A DNA stretch of 64,000 nucleotides from NCBI RefSeq assembly GCF_947581735.1, contig NZ_CANPVT010000002.1, positions 248,001 through 312,000 of the forward strand, written 5' to 3'. The notes below the pieces were generated by a model that was not told the origin of the DNA, did not search any database, and saw only the letters and a list, made by a program, of their open reading frames with translations. A program made the translations under genes and the position numbers. The stretch is from Candidatus Palauibacter soopunensis (GTDB lineage Bacteria; Gemmatimonadota; Gemmatimonadetes; Palauibacterales; Palauibacteraceae). This document shows, one piece after another, positions 17,422 to 25,939 of this stretch; the first letter of the stretch is position 1, and every line of letters starts with the position of its first letter.

Positions 17422-18465
17422 CTAATCGGCGTGGCGGTCCGGGCTTCGAGGCGCCATCGCCGGCTCCGGATAGAACTGTCGGCAGTGTCGGCGGTATTTC
17501 CCGATGGGGCCGTCCGTCCGGCACAGCCGGGGGGGAGACCGGTAGCGCTTCCTGTCCCATATCACGATGTCCTGCAGGACGAACCGCCTCTCCTCGCGCA
17601 GGATGAAGACATTCAGCAGCCGGTGGCGCAGCGGCACGGGGAGGAAGCCCAGGCCCGAGATGAACCGCCCCGGCTTACGGACCTCCCGCACCTGATTGAC
17701 CATCGTCAACTCCACGAATTCGCCGTCGACGGGCGTTGTGAGCACCCACATGCGCGACTTTATGCCGACCGTTGTCTCGTGAATCTCGACGAAGGAGTAG
17801 CCGACTCCGTGGACGTGCGTGATGACCGAGACTTCGGAATGAATGTCCACCAGACCCAGGATCCGGCGAACCGCCTTGAAGTCGAAGCAACTCTTCAGGT
17901 AGGCGCCGTCGACCGAGAAGTCGGTCGGCTTCACGTCGTGGTATCCGTGCGTGTACTCCAGGTGTTCCACGTCGACAGAGTTTTCCGTCGTTTCCTGGGG
18001 GTGGCCCCGGAACCGGAGGATCGTGGAGCGCAATCCCGTCCATTCCGCGCCGGTGGGAGGTTCATCCGGCAGGTGCCACTGAGGCGCTCGGCCGCCGCTC
18101 CCCCACCATGCGAAGATCATGCCGAGGATCTCCCGGGTCTCGTACAGCTTCAGCCTCGCGGCCTTCGGGGGCGGGGCATTGGGCGTCGCCACGCACTGGC
18201 CCGTCGTATCGAACTCGAACCCGTGGAAGGGACAGACGAGACAGCCGTCGCGCACCAGGCCGCCGGTCGTCGGTCCCATATGCGAGCCCAGGTGCGGACA
18301 GAAGGCGTCCGCCACGCAGATGCGGCCGTCTTCGTCGGCCCACGCGACGATTTCCTCGCCCATCCACGTCTTCTCGATGAGCTTCGCGCGCTCGATGGAC
18401 TTGCGGTGTCCGATGAAATACCAGCCTTCGGGAAACGGCGGCAGTTCATCGCTGTAGGTAGCCAT
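17422..18465 (-). CDS. Sterol-type Rieske non-heme iron oxygenase
   Basis: A 347-residue oxygenase component. The Rieske 2Fe-2S cluster is bound by C56-x-H58 and C78-x2-H81 (CPHLG ... CPFHG). The mononuclear iron site is NSVDVEHLEYTH with D165, H168 and H173. The C-terminal IWDRKRY ... DGPIGKYRRHCRQFY segment is characteristic of the KshA / cholesterol 7-desaturase (DAF-36/Neverland) / bacterial C-4 demethylase (SdmA) group, all of which act on sterols or steroids. Which position it attacks cannot be told from sequence. It is convergent with the sterol methyltransferase, stops 3 bases apart, and divergent from the glycosidase gene; a ferredoxin reductase partner is not adjacent. Confidence 0.8.
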   Translation of the reverse strand: MATYSDELPPFPEGWYFIGHRKSIERAKLIEKTWMGEEIVAWADEDGRICVADAFCPHLGSHMGPTTGGLVRDGCLVCPFHGFEFDTTGQCVATPNAPPPKAARLKLYETREILGMIFAWWGSGGRAPQWHLPDEPPTGAEWTGLRSTILRFRGHPQETTENSVDVEHLEYTHGYHDVKPTDFSVDGAYLKSCFDFKAVRRILGLVDIHSEVSVITHVHGVGYSFVEIHETTVGIKSRMWVLTTPVDGEFVELTMVNQVREVRKPGRFISGLGFLPVPLRHRLLNVFILREERRFVLQDIVIWDRKRYRSPPRLCRTDGPIGKYRRHCRQFYPEPAMAPRSPDRHAD

Positions 18466-18557
18466 GCGGGCGAACTTGGTTTCGGTCCGGCCGGTGCGTC
18501 AACTAGAGTGGTGGCGGCCCGCCGCAACGGAATTCGCGAAAGTGAGGAGTACGGGCG

Positions 18558-21164
18558 ATGACTCTGGATCCTGCGCCGCGCATCTCGCTTCCCATGCTCC
18601 TGGCCGCGATTGCGGCCGGCCTGCCGGCGAACGGTTCCGGCCAGACGGCGGCCGGGGTTCCGCGCTTCGAGATCGCATCGTCGCCGATCGAACTCACGGG
18701 CCCCGTCCGTCCCGGCGAATACCTGGGCGTGACCGGCCCCCGGTCGGCTTGGCTCGGCCTCGAGACCGGAGAGGCGGAGTTGTGGATCCACCCCCTCAAG
18801 GTCGGAAACCGGTTCCGGCTCGGCTTCTCCACGCCGGCGTACGGGACGCCGATGCCGGGAAACGAGGTCGCGCGCACCGTGCGGGTGCGGCCCGAGCTCA
18901 CGACGATCGTCTACAGCCACGCGGCCTTCCAGGTGCGCCAGCACATCCTCGCGCCCGCGGAGATCCCGGGGCTCCTCGTTCTGCTCGAGGTGGACAGCCC
19001 CGAGCCGCTCGAAATCGTCGCGGAGTTCGAGCCCGTGCTGAACTACATGTGGCCGGGATCGCTTGGGGGGCAGTACGCCTACTGGGACGCCGGCCGTCGC
19101 GCCTTCGTGCTGTCCGAGAGTCTGCAGGAAACGAACGCCGTCGTCGGATCTCCGTGGGCCGTGAATTCCGTGGAACACCCGGCGCATCAACTGGGCGAGG
19201 CGCCGCGCACCATGGTGATCCCGGTCGACCCGGAACGCGCGCGGCGGGAGTTTATTCCCATTGCGGTCGCGGGCGGAACGGCGCCCCGCGATGAGGTTTT
19301 CGCCAGCTACGAACGCCTGATTTCCGAGGCCCGCTCGCTGTACGACGCCAAACGGGCGTGGGCCGACTCGGTGCTCGCCTCCACCGCCTCCATCGAATCG
19401 CCGGATCCATGGCTCGACCTGGCCCTCGAGTGGGCGAAGATCAACCTGGAGGAGCAGCGCGTCTGCAATCCCGACCTCGGGTGCGGGTTCGTGGCGGGCT
19501 GGGGGCTTTCGCGCAACGGGACCCGGCCCGGCTTCGGGTGGTTCTTCGGCGGCGACGCGGCGCAGACGGCCTTCGCCATGGATGCGCTCGGACAGTGGGA
19601 GCTGGTGGCGGAGGAACTCGCCTTTCTCGCGAGATACCAGCGCGAGGACGGCAAGATCACGCACGAAATCTCGCAGGCGGCGGCGCGCATCCCGTGGTTC
19701 GACGTGTACCCGTACGCCTACTACCATGCCGACACGACCCCCTACTGGATGGTCGCGCTGTACGAATACTGGCGCGCGAGCGGGGACGATGAACTGCTGC
19801 GGGAGCTGTGGCCGGCCTACCGGCGCGCGTGGGAATGGTGCCTCAGCGCCGAGACGGACGGCGACGGCCTCCTCGAGAACACGGTGGGCGGGCTGGCCGC
19901 GGTCGAGGTCGGCGGCCTCGGGGCCGCGCTCCACCAGGATATCTACCTGGCGGGGATCTGGGTCGCGGCGCTCGAGGGGACGGGGGTGCTCGCCGAGCGC
20001 ATGGGCGATACGGAGGTGGCGGGCCGGGCGCGGGAGATGGCTCCGCGGGCGCGGACGACCCTCAACGATGCGTACTGGCTCGAGGACGCGGGGTACCACG
20101 CGTTCGGGATCCTCGCCGATGGCGGCACCAACGACAACCTGACCGTGTGGCCCGCCACAGCGGCCGCCTTCGGCCTGTTCGACGCGGCGCGCGCGCGATC
20201 GACCCTGACGCACCTCGCAGGCGACCGGATTTCGTCGGATTGGGGCGCGCACATGCTCTCGACGGAGAGCGAACTGTATCACCCGCTCCAGTACAACATG
20301 GGCACGGTGTGGCCCTTCGTGACGGCGTACGTGTCGTGGGCCCAATACCGGTACCGGCGGCCGTGGGCGGGCTTCCACCTCGTGGATGCGGTGAAGCAGA
20401 TGACGTTCGACTGGAGCCTGGGGCGGCACCCGGAGTTGCTCTCCGGCACCTTCTACCAGCCCCTCGACCAGACCGTCCCCCATCAGTTCTTCGCGACGTC
20501 GGCGCTGGTGACACCGCTGCTGCGCGGTGTGGTCGGCTGGGAACCGGACGCGCCGCTCGGCAAAGCCCGACTCGCCCCGCAACTCCCGCCGGACTGGCCG
20601 ACCGTCGCGGTGAGGCGCCTCAGAGCCGGGGAGACGACGACCGATATCGAAATCCTGCAACGGTGGACGGCGGAGGGCGGCGGGCGGCGGACGACGCTCA
20701 CGGCATCCGGACCGCCCCTGACCTTCGAGTTCGAGCCCGATCTCCCCGCGGGCGCGCGCAACGCGACGTTCCGGGTGAACGGGGTCGCTGCGGAGCTGTC
20801 GCCCGACGGAAGCCTCGAAGTGACCGTCGGGGACGCGACACCGGCAGGCAACCGCGCGGAGATCGTCGTGGCGTGGGAAGATGGACTCGCGGTCGCGCCG
20901 CCGCAGATCGACCTCGAGGCCGGCCGGACGAGCGGCGGCCTGCGGATTCTGGACTTCAGCGCCGCCGCGGATGGGTGGAGTCTGTCTGTCGAGGGGACGG
21001 CGGGCCGCACTTACGACATCGCGCTCTTCGGCACTCCGGTGGTGTCTGCCGTCATGCAGGGCGCGGCGCGAGTCTCGGATCGCGGCGCTGGTGTCGTTGA
21101 GATCGAGTTTGCCGAGGGAGAGGGGCGCGTCCCGGCGACCGTCCGCCTGACACCGGCCGGATAA
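18558..21164 (+). CDS. Exported six-hairpin glycosidase (glycogen-debranching-enzyme-like)
   Basis: An 868-residue protein with a signal peptide (MLLAAIAAGLPANGSGQT) and a start at ATG 18558 preceded by AGGAG. An N-terminal beta-sandwich (about 40-260) is followed by an (alpha/alpha)6 toroid (about 275-640) with repeated aromatic-rich helices such as RPGFGWFFGGDAAQTAFAMD and HPLQYNMGTVWPFVTAY, and a C-terminal beta domain (about 660-868). The fold and motifs resemble amylo-alpha-1,6-glucosidase, GH63 and related clan members that act on alpha-glucans or glycans. The acidic GGDAAQ motif corresponds to the catalytic-acid helix region of this clan, but the exact family and substrate are uncertain. 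It probably acts in the periplasm or at the cell surface. It is monocistronic, with 18 bases to the convergent lysJ stop. Confidence 0.72.
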   Translation: MTLDPAPRISLPMLLAAIAAGLPANGSGQTAAGVPRFEIASSPIELTGPVRPGEYLGVTGPRSAWLGLETGEAELWIHPLKVGNRFRLGFSTPAYGTPMPGNEVARTVRVRPELTTIVYSHAAFQVRQHILAPAEIPGLLVLLEVDSPEPLEIVAEFEPVLNYMWPGSLGGQYAYWDAGRRAFVLSESLQETNAVVGSPWAVNSVEHPAHQLGEAPRTMVIPVDPERARREFIPIAVAGGTAPRDEVFASYERLISEARSLYDAKRAWADSVLASTASIESPDPWLDLALEWAKINLEEQRVCNPDLGCGFVAGWGLSRNGTRPGFGWFFGGDAAQTAFAMDALGQWELVAEELAFLARYQREDGKITHEISQAAARIPWFDVYPYAYYHADTTPYWMVALYEYWRASGDDELLRELWPAYRRAWEWCLSAETDGDGLLENTVGGLAAVEVGGLGAALHQDIYLAGIWVAALEGTGVLAERMGDTEVAGRAREMAPRARTTLNDAYWLEDAGYHAFGILADGGTNDNLTVWPATAAAFGLFDAARARSTLTHLAGDRISSDWGAHMLSTESELYHPLQYNMGTVWPFVTAYVSWAQYRYRRPWAGFHLVDAVKQMTFDWSLGRHPELLSGTFYQPLDQTVPHQFFATSALVTPLLRGVVGWEPDAPLGKARLAPQLPPDWPTVAVRRLRAGETTTDIEILQRWTAEGGGRRTTLTASGPPLTFEFEPDLPAGARNATFRVNGVAAELSPDGSLEVTVGDATPAGNRAEIVVAWEDGLAVAPPQIDLEAGRTSGGLRILDFSAAADGWSLSVEGTAGRTYDIALFGTPVVSAVMQGAARVSDRGAGVVEIEFAEGEGRVPATVRLTPAG

Positions 21165-21182
21165 GCGGGTCGCGCCGCAGCG

Positions 21183-22337
21183 TCAGTCGGCCAGTACCCG
21201 GGCGAGCGTGTCCGCCACCTCGTCGATCTGCGCTTCGGTGATCACGAGCGGCGGTAGCAGCCGGATGACGGTGGTGCCGGCCGGGAGCGCGAGGACGCCC
21301 CGCTCCGCGAGGGGTTCGAGGTAGGGGCGGCAGCGCTCGCGGAGTTCGATGCCGATCATGAGGCCGACCTGCCGCACGGCGCGTACGCGCGCCGGCCGAT
21401 GTCGGTCGAAGCGCTCGCTGAAGCGGGCGCCCAGCGCCTCGGCCCGCTCGTCGAGCCGCTCGTCCCGCATGAACCGGATCGCGGCCAGGGCGGCGGCGCA
21501 GGCGAGCGGGTTGCCGCCGAAGGTTGTGCCGTGCCGCCCGGGCGGCGGCTGCAGCCGTTCAGGCGCCAGGACCGCCCCCAGCGGCACGCCGCCCGCGATC
21601 GCCTTGGCGAGGCAGAGCACGTCCGGGGCGACGCCGTAGCGATCGCAGGCGAACATGCGGCCGGTGCGGCAGAAGCCCGTCTGGATCTCGTCGAACACCA
21701 GCACCGCACCGGCCTCGTCGCAGATGCGGCGCGCCGCCTGCAGATAGTCCGGGCTGGCCGGCCGCACCCCTCCCTCCCCCTGCACCGGCTCGATGATCAC
21801 CGCCGCCGTGTCCTCGCCCACGGCCGCGCGCAGCTTTTCGACGTGATCGAAGGGCACGAACGAGAACCCCGGCACCAGCGGCCCGAACGGCTCCCGGTAC
21901 TCCTTCTTGTGCGTCGCGCTCAGCGCTCCCAGCGTTCGCCCGTGGAAGCCGCGCATCGCCGACACCACGCCTGTCCGTCCTGTCGCGAGGCGCGCGAACT
22001 TGATCGCCGCCTCCACCGCCTCCGCCCCGGAATTGCAGAGGAAGGCGCGCGTGAGCCCGGCCGGCGCGATGGAGGCGAGTTCGGCCAGCAAGCGCGCGCG
22101 GACGTCGTTGTAGAAGATGCCCGGACAGGACACGAGCACGCCTGCCTGCTCCGCCACCGCCTCGGCGACGGCCGGATTGGCGTGGCCGACGCTCGCCACG
22201 CCGATTCCGCCCACGCAATCGATGTAGCGCCGACCCTCGTCGTCCCAGACACACGCGCCCTCGCCCCGCACGACGGTGACGTCCCGCTTGGGAAAGACTT
22301 CCAGCGCGTACTCCCGTTCCGTCTCGCGTGCGTTCAT
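21183..22337 (-). CDS. lysJ: [LysW]-aminoadipate semialdehyde/glutamate semialdehyde aminotransferase (LysJ/ArgD type)
   Basis: A 384-residue PLP-dependent class III aminotransferase, normal length. Motifs include LCNSGAEAVEAAIKFAR, GFHGRTLGALSATHKKEY, EPVQGEGG, VFDEIQTGFCRTG, the PLP lysine in LAKAIAGGVPLG, and GTTFGGNPLA. It converts the carrier-bound semialdehyde to the amine, the last carrier-bound step before release. The start is ATG 22337, which overlaps the lysZ stop by four bases (ATGA). As the last gene of the lysW cluster it is best named LysJ, though the same enzyme family serves arginine synthesis as ArgD, and a LysW-dependent bifunctional role is possible. The releasing peptidase LysK is not next to it. 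Confidence 0.85.
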   Translation of the reverse strand: MNARETEREYALEVFPKRDVTVVRGEGACVWDDEGRRYIDCVGGIGVASVGHANPAVAEAVAEQAGVLVSCPGIFYNDVRARLLAELASIAPAGLTRAFLCNSGAEAVEAAIKFARLATGRTGVVSAMRGFHGRTLGALSATHKKEYREPFGPLVPGFSFVPFDHVEKLRAAVGEDTAAVIIEPVQGEGGVRPASPDYLQAARRICDEAGAVLVFDEIQTGFCRTGRMFACDRYGVAPDVLCLAKAIAGGVPLGAVLAPERLQPPPGRHGTTFGGNPLACAAALAAIRFMRDERLDERAEALGARFSERFDRHRPARVRAVRQVGLMIGIELRERCRPYLEPLAERGVLALPAGTTVIRLLPPLVITEAQIDEVADTLARVLAD

Positions 22338-23158
22338 CCGATCACCGTCCCCCGTCCGGCCAGCGCCTCCTTGACTGGCCCTTCGATGCGCCCGTCCGCG
22401 ATCACGACGCGCGCCGTGCCGGATTCCACGAGTCGCCGCAGCGCCAGCAGCTTCCGCTTCATGCGTCCCGTGACCTCGCCCTCGCGACGCGCCAGTTCCG
22501 CGCGCGACAGCCGCGCGACAACCGACGCCGGATCGTCGGGGTCCTCGAGGAAGCCGGGCGCCTCGATCAACTGGATCACGCAATCCGCCCGCAGTTCGGC
22601 ACTGAGCAGCGTCACGACGTCATCGTTCTCCGAGTTGATCGCCACGTGGTGTTCGTCGATCAGGGGCACGGTCACGACGGGCGTGAAGCCACCGCCGAGG
22701 AGCAACCCCAGCAGCTTGCGGTTCACCTCCACCGGCTTCCCGGACAGGTCCCGTCTGATCAGCGTCTTGCCGCCTTCTCTTACGCGGATTCCCCGGTTGC
22801 GGCGGCCGCGCACGAGCGCCCCATCGAGCCCGGTGAGTCCGACCGCGTTCACGCCGTGGCCCTGCAGCAATTCCACGATGCGCTTGTTGCGCAGGCCCGC
22901 GTACGCCATGAGCATCACGTCGATCAGGTCGCGGTCGGAGTGTACGCTCTCGTGTCCGGACACCGACGTGAGGATGCGCTTCTCGACCCCGAGCCTCCGG
23001 GCCAGGGAATCGCGCAGCGCGTTCGCCCCGTGCACGATGACGAACGGACGGGGCAGGCCCGCGAGGTCACGGGCGATCCCGTCCACATTGATGGACTCTC
23101 CGCCGCCGATCTTGACGATAAGCAGTCCGTTGGACTCGCCTGGCATGGGCCCCGGCAT
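22334..23158 (-). CDS. lysZ: [LysW]-aminoadipate/glutamate kinase (LysZ/ArgB type)
   Basis: A 274-residue amino-acid kinase family member that phosphorylates the carrier-bound acid. The N-terminal glycine loop is VKIGGGESINVDG; HGANALRDSLA is the substrate loop (LysZ-like, where N-acetylglutamate kinases usually have HGGG); the C-terminal ATP-binding segment includes VTGRMKRKLLALRRLVESG and ARVVIADGR. The insertion SGHESVHSDRDLIDVMLMAYAG is typical of LysZ proteins. It starts 3 bases after the amidotransferase stop and overlaps lysJ, so it is deep in the operon. ATG 23146 is a possible alternative start. Confidence 0.85.
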   Translation of the reverse strand: MPGPMPGESNGLLIVKIGGGESINVDGIARDLAGLPRPFVIVHGANALRDSLARRLGVEKRILTSVSGHESVHSDRDLIDVMLMAYAGLRNKRIVELLQGHGVNAVGLTGLDGALVRGRRNRGIRVREGGKTLIRRDLSGKPVEVNRKLLGLLLGGGFTPVVTVPLIDEHHVAINSENDDVVTLLSAELRADCVIQLIEAPGFLEDPDDPASVVARLSRAELARREGEVTGRMKRKLLALRRLVESGTARVVIADGRIEGPVKEALAGRGTVIG

Positions 23159-23161
23159 CCG

Positions 23162-23809
23162 TCAGAACTTCCCGATGGTGCCGTTCGCGACCGGCGTCCA
23201 CGTTCGCCGCCGGTCCGAATCCGGATAGGGCGCCGAGCACAGGATCCGCGCGCCGTCCCCGTGGGAGGCGTGCATCCGGAAGTAGTCCGGATCCTCACTG
23301 AACCGGGACGCGAAGTGGACTCGCCGCGAGGCATCGGCGACGATCAGATTCATCGCCCGCACGTAACGCGTGCGCTTCTCTATCGCATCGAGCCCCCGCT
23401 CCAGCGCGAGACCCATGTCTCCGTCGCCGAAGCGCTTGACGAAGTTGAACACTTTCTCCGCTCCGATCCGCCCCCGCTCCTTGATCCGCACGCCGTGCAG
23501 CTCCCCGTTGAAGATGAAGGCGCGTTCCCCGTCGAAGAACGGCATGTTGTTCTCGACCCGTATCCCTTCGCCGCGATAGGCGCTCCGCGCATGGGCGAGC
23601 AGAAGCGTCGTCCGGCCGGACGGCGCCGCGGCGTCCTCCCACACCGGCGAGATGTCGCGATAGACGCGCCACCCGTCGGCATCGATCCAGGCGCACCCCC
23701 ACCCGTCGCCCTGATACTCGGGACTCTCCCGGGCGAGTTGCGCGAAGGCGGCGAGGTGCGGCTCCATGTCGAAGCGCTCATCGCTCCGGACGCAGAGGAT
23801 GCGGCACAC
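23162..23809 (-). CDS. Class II glutamine amidotransferase (YafJ/EgtC-like) within lysine operon
   Basis: A 215-residue N-terminal-nucleophile amidotransferase. The protein begins MCRIL, so Cys2 becomes the nucleophile after Met removal. GDGWGCAW, LAHARSAYRGEG, NNMPFFDGERAFIFNGEL and the oxyanion-type NG pair match GATase_4/GATase_6 proteins such as YafJ and EgtC. It is a free glutaminase or gamma-glutamyl hydrolase domain with no synthetase partner fused. It lies between lysY (22 bases upstream) and lysZ (3 bases downstream). Its position suggests a job on a gamma-glutamyl-type bond, for example editing or releasing LysW conjugates, but that is speculation; it could merely be carried along. 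Confidence 0.8.
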   Translation of the reverse strand: MCRILCVRSDERFDMEPHLAAFAQLARESPEYQGDGWGCAWIDADGWRVYRDISPVWEDAAAPSGRTTLLLAHARSAYRGEGIRVENNMPFFDGERAFIFNGELHGVRIKERGRIGAEKVFNFVKRFGDGDMGLALERGLDAIEKRTRYVRAMNLIVADASRRVHFASRFSEDPDYFRMHASHGDGARILCSAPYPDSDRRRTWTPVANGTIGKF

Positions 23810-23831
23810 GATTCGGCTCCGGGGGCCGGGC

Positions 23832-24854
23832 TCAGGCCGGGTGCAGCCCGGGGAACTCGAGCCCCCGCGACTCCGGCACCCCGTGCATCACATTGAACGC
23901 CTGCACCGCCTGTCCCGCCGCTCCCTTCATGAGATTGTCGATCGCGCTCATGACCACGACCCGGTTCGAGAGCGGATCGCGCTCGAATCCCACGTCGCAG
24001 TAGTTCGCGCCCGCCAGGAGGTTGGGGTCGGGATAGCGGTGGATGCCGCTCCGCTCCTTGACGATGCGCACGAACGGTTCGGCGGCGTAGGCGCTCCGGT
24101 AGATCTTCCACAACGCCTTCTCGTCGAGCTCCCGGTTCAGGAATACGTGGCAGGTGGCGAGGACGCCGCGCACCATCTCGACCGCCGTCGCGGAGAAGTG
24201 CACATCGCCGCCGAGCACCGCTGCGATCTCCGCCGCGTGGCGGTGGCCGGTCGGCCGATACGACCGCATGGCGCCGCTGCGCTCCGGGTGGTGGCTGCCC
24301 TCGCTGGCGCGGTTGCCGGCCTCGCTCGATCCCACCTTCACCTCGATCACGGCTGAATCCGCGACGCCGGCCCGATAGAGCGGAAGGAGCCCGAGAATGG
24401 AGGCCGTCGCGTTGCAGCCCGCGCACGCGACAAGGTCCGCGGCCGCCAGAGCCTCGCGGTTCACCTCCGCGATCCCGTACACGAACGATCCCAGGAGTTC
24501 CGGCCGCGCGTGCGGACGGCCGTAGAAGCGCTCGTAGTCCGCGCCGTCCCGAAGCCGGAAATCCGCGCCCAGGTCGACGATCCGCCCGGCCAGGGCCCGC
24601 AACTCGTCGATGCGGCGGGACGACTCCCCGTGCGGGAGACAGAGGAAGAGCACGTCGCACTCCGACAGCTCGTCGAGCGCGCTGAAGCGCAGTCGCGTGA
24701 CGCCGCGCAGGTTGGGATGGACCCGGTGCGCGAACCGCCCCGCGAAGCGCTCGGAAGTGACCTGCCGCACCTCGACATCCGGATGGCCGAGCAGGAGCCT
24801 CAGCAGTTCCCCGCCCGCGTAGCCGGATCCGCCCGCGATCGACGCGCGGATCAT
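23832..24854 (-). CDS. lysY: [LysW]-aminoadipyl/glutamyl phosphate reductase (LysY/ArgC type)
   Basis: A 340-residue NADPH-dependent semialdehyde dehydrogenase. The Rossmann loop is [17 protein letters not shown]; the catalytic cysteine lies in [15 protein letters not shown]; further family motifs are [21 protein letters not shown] and [24 protein letters not shown]; the C-terminus has [20 protein letters not shown]. It reduces the carrier-bound acyl phosphate to the semialdehyde. Its start overlaps the lysX stop by four bases (ATGA). Sequence alone does not cleanly separate LysY from ArgC; naming follows the linked lysW and lysX. Confidence 0.85.
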   Translation of the reverse strand: MIRASIAGGSGYAGGELLRLLLGHPDVEVRQVTSERFAGRFAHRVHPNLRGVTRLRFSALDELSECDVLFLCLPHGESSRRIDELRALAGRIVDLGADFRLRDGADYERFYGRPHARPELLGSFVYGIAEVNREALAAADLVACAGCNATASILGLLPLYRAGVADSAVIEVKVGSSEAGNRASEGSHHPERSGAMRSYRPTGHRHAAEIAAVLGGDVHFSATAVEMVRGVLATCHVFLNRELDEKALWKIYRSAYAAEPFVRIVKERSGIHRYPDPNLLAGANYCDVGFERDPLSNRVVVMSAIDNLMKGAAGQAVQAFNVMHGVPESRGLEFPGLHPA

Positions 24855-25699
24855 CGGTCCGAAAGACGGTCCGGCGAGACCGTGTACGAAACGATCCTCT
24901 CGGGAATGTTCACGCCCGTCGCCTCGATGCTGTTTCTGAACTCCATCGTGTAGTTCACTTCGTTCACGAGCAGTCCGCCGTCGCTCTCGAACAGATCCAC
25001 GGCCACCACGCCCCCGCCCACGGCCTCCGCCGCGCGCAGGGACAGTTCCCCGATCTCACTCGTCACGGGACAGTTCGAGGCCGTTCCGCCGCGGGCCGTA
25101 TTCGTGATCCAATGCTCGGACGACCGGTAGATAGCGGCCACGCAGTCCTCGCCCACGACGAACGCACGGATGTCGCGCTCGCCCTTCTCGACATACTCCT
25201 GGACGAAGAAGATCGAGTGATGGTAGCTGCCCAGGATCGCCTTGTGTTCCAGGACCGTCTCCGCCGCGTGCCGATCGTTGATCCTCGACAACAGGCGCCC
25301 CCAGGAACCGACCGCGGGCTTGAGTACCACGGGATAGCCCAGTTCCTCAATGGCCTCGAGCGCGGATTCCTCGGTGAACGCGACCCTGGCCTCGGGCTGC
25401 GGCACGCGGCATTCACGAAGCGATGCCGCTGTGAGGATCTTGTCCCCGCAGCGGCGCGACACCTCGTATCGGTTGACGCAATCGAGACCGCCCCCCTCGA
25501 ACAGCCGCAGCGCGTGCATGGCCCGCGAATGGTTGATGCAGCGCTCGAGAACAACATCGACGTCCGGGACGCTCTCGAAGTCGAACGCGAGCTTGCGGTC
25601 GTCCAGAAACACCAGTTCCACATCACTGCGCCCGCGCAACTCCGCGATCAGCAGCTTCTCGTCCTTGCGGATGAGGGAATGAAGAAAGCCGACTCTCAT
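24851..25699 (-). CDS. lysX: LysW ligase (LysX/ArgX, ATP-grasp)
   Basis: A 282-residue RimK-like ATP-grasp ligase that joins alpha-aminoadipate (or glutamate) to the C-terminal glutamate of LysW. Visible motifs are the ATP-binding [49 protein letters not shown], and the metal-binding [19 protein letters not shown] 25699 overlaps the lysW stop by four bases, so carrier and ligase are translationally coupled. I cannot decide aminoadipate versus glutamate preference from the sequence; in some archaea one set serves both lysine and arginine. Confidence 0.88.
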   Translation of the reverse strand: MRVGFLHSLIRKDEKLLIAELRGRSDVELVFLDDRKLAFDFESVPDVDVVLERCINHSRAMHALRLFEGGGLDCVNRYEVSRRCGDKILTAASLRECRVPQPEARVAFTEESALEAIEELGYPVVLKPAVGSWGRLLSRINDRHAAETVLEHKAILGSYHHSIFFVQEYVEKGERDIRAFVVGEDCVAAIYRSSEHWITNTARGGTASNCPVTSEIGELSLRAAEAVGGGVVAVDLFESDGGLLVNEVNYTMEFRNSIEATGVNIPERIVSYTVSPDRLSDR

Positions 25700-25860
25700 T
25701 CGCCCCAGTCCTCCTCCGCGTCCGGCGCTTCACCGAGCGTGACCGGGTCGAGAGCGAGGATCTCCAGTTCGACCCCGCACTCCTCGCATTCGAGCAACTC
25801 ACCCTCGACGGGGTCGTCGGAGATCATCGGTTCTGCGTCGCATACGGGACATTCCGGCAT
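25696..25860 (-). CDS. lysW: LysW amino-group carrier protein
   Basis: A 54-residue acidic protein that protects and carries the amino group of lysine (or arginine) intermediates. It begins MPECPVC, has a second pair in CEECG (zinc ligands C4, C7, C25, C28), and ends in EEDWGE, the invariant tail whose last glutamate is the attachment site. Length and spacing match LysW of Thermus and archaea. ATG 25860 is preferred because GAGG lies about 9 bases upstream; an in-frame ATG at 25869 overlaps that site. The stop overlaps the lysX start (ATGA). The gene is easily missed because of its size. Confidence 0.93.
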   Translation of the reverse strand: MPECPVCDAEPMISDDPVEGELLECEECGVELEILALDPVTLGEAPDAEEDWGE

Positions 25861-25878
25861 GCCGTCCATCCTCTATTC

Positions 25879-25920
25879 GGGTTCTTCGCGTGGGATTCTT
25901 CGCACAGGGCTCTTCGTACG
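25879..25920 (-). repeat. Three tandem 14-bp imperfect repeats upstream of lysW
   Basis: Units at 25879-25892, 25893-25906 and 25907-25920 read gggttcttcgcgtg, ggattcttcgcaca and gggctcttcgtacg on the plus strand, sharing the core TCTTCG with exact 14-base spacing. They lie 19-60 bases before the lysW start codon, where an operator or leader element would sit. No known regulator consensus is evident to me. Confidence 0.6.
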
Positions 25921-25939
25921 GAGAGAAACCTGAGTACCG

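Noticed and set aside
21183-24854. Calling the kinase, reductase and aminotransferase genes argB, argC and argD only
   Set aside because: A bona fide LysW and its ligase lead the operon, so the substrates are carrier-bound; an added arginine role remains possible.
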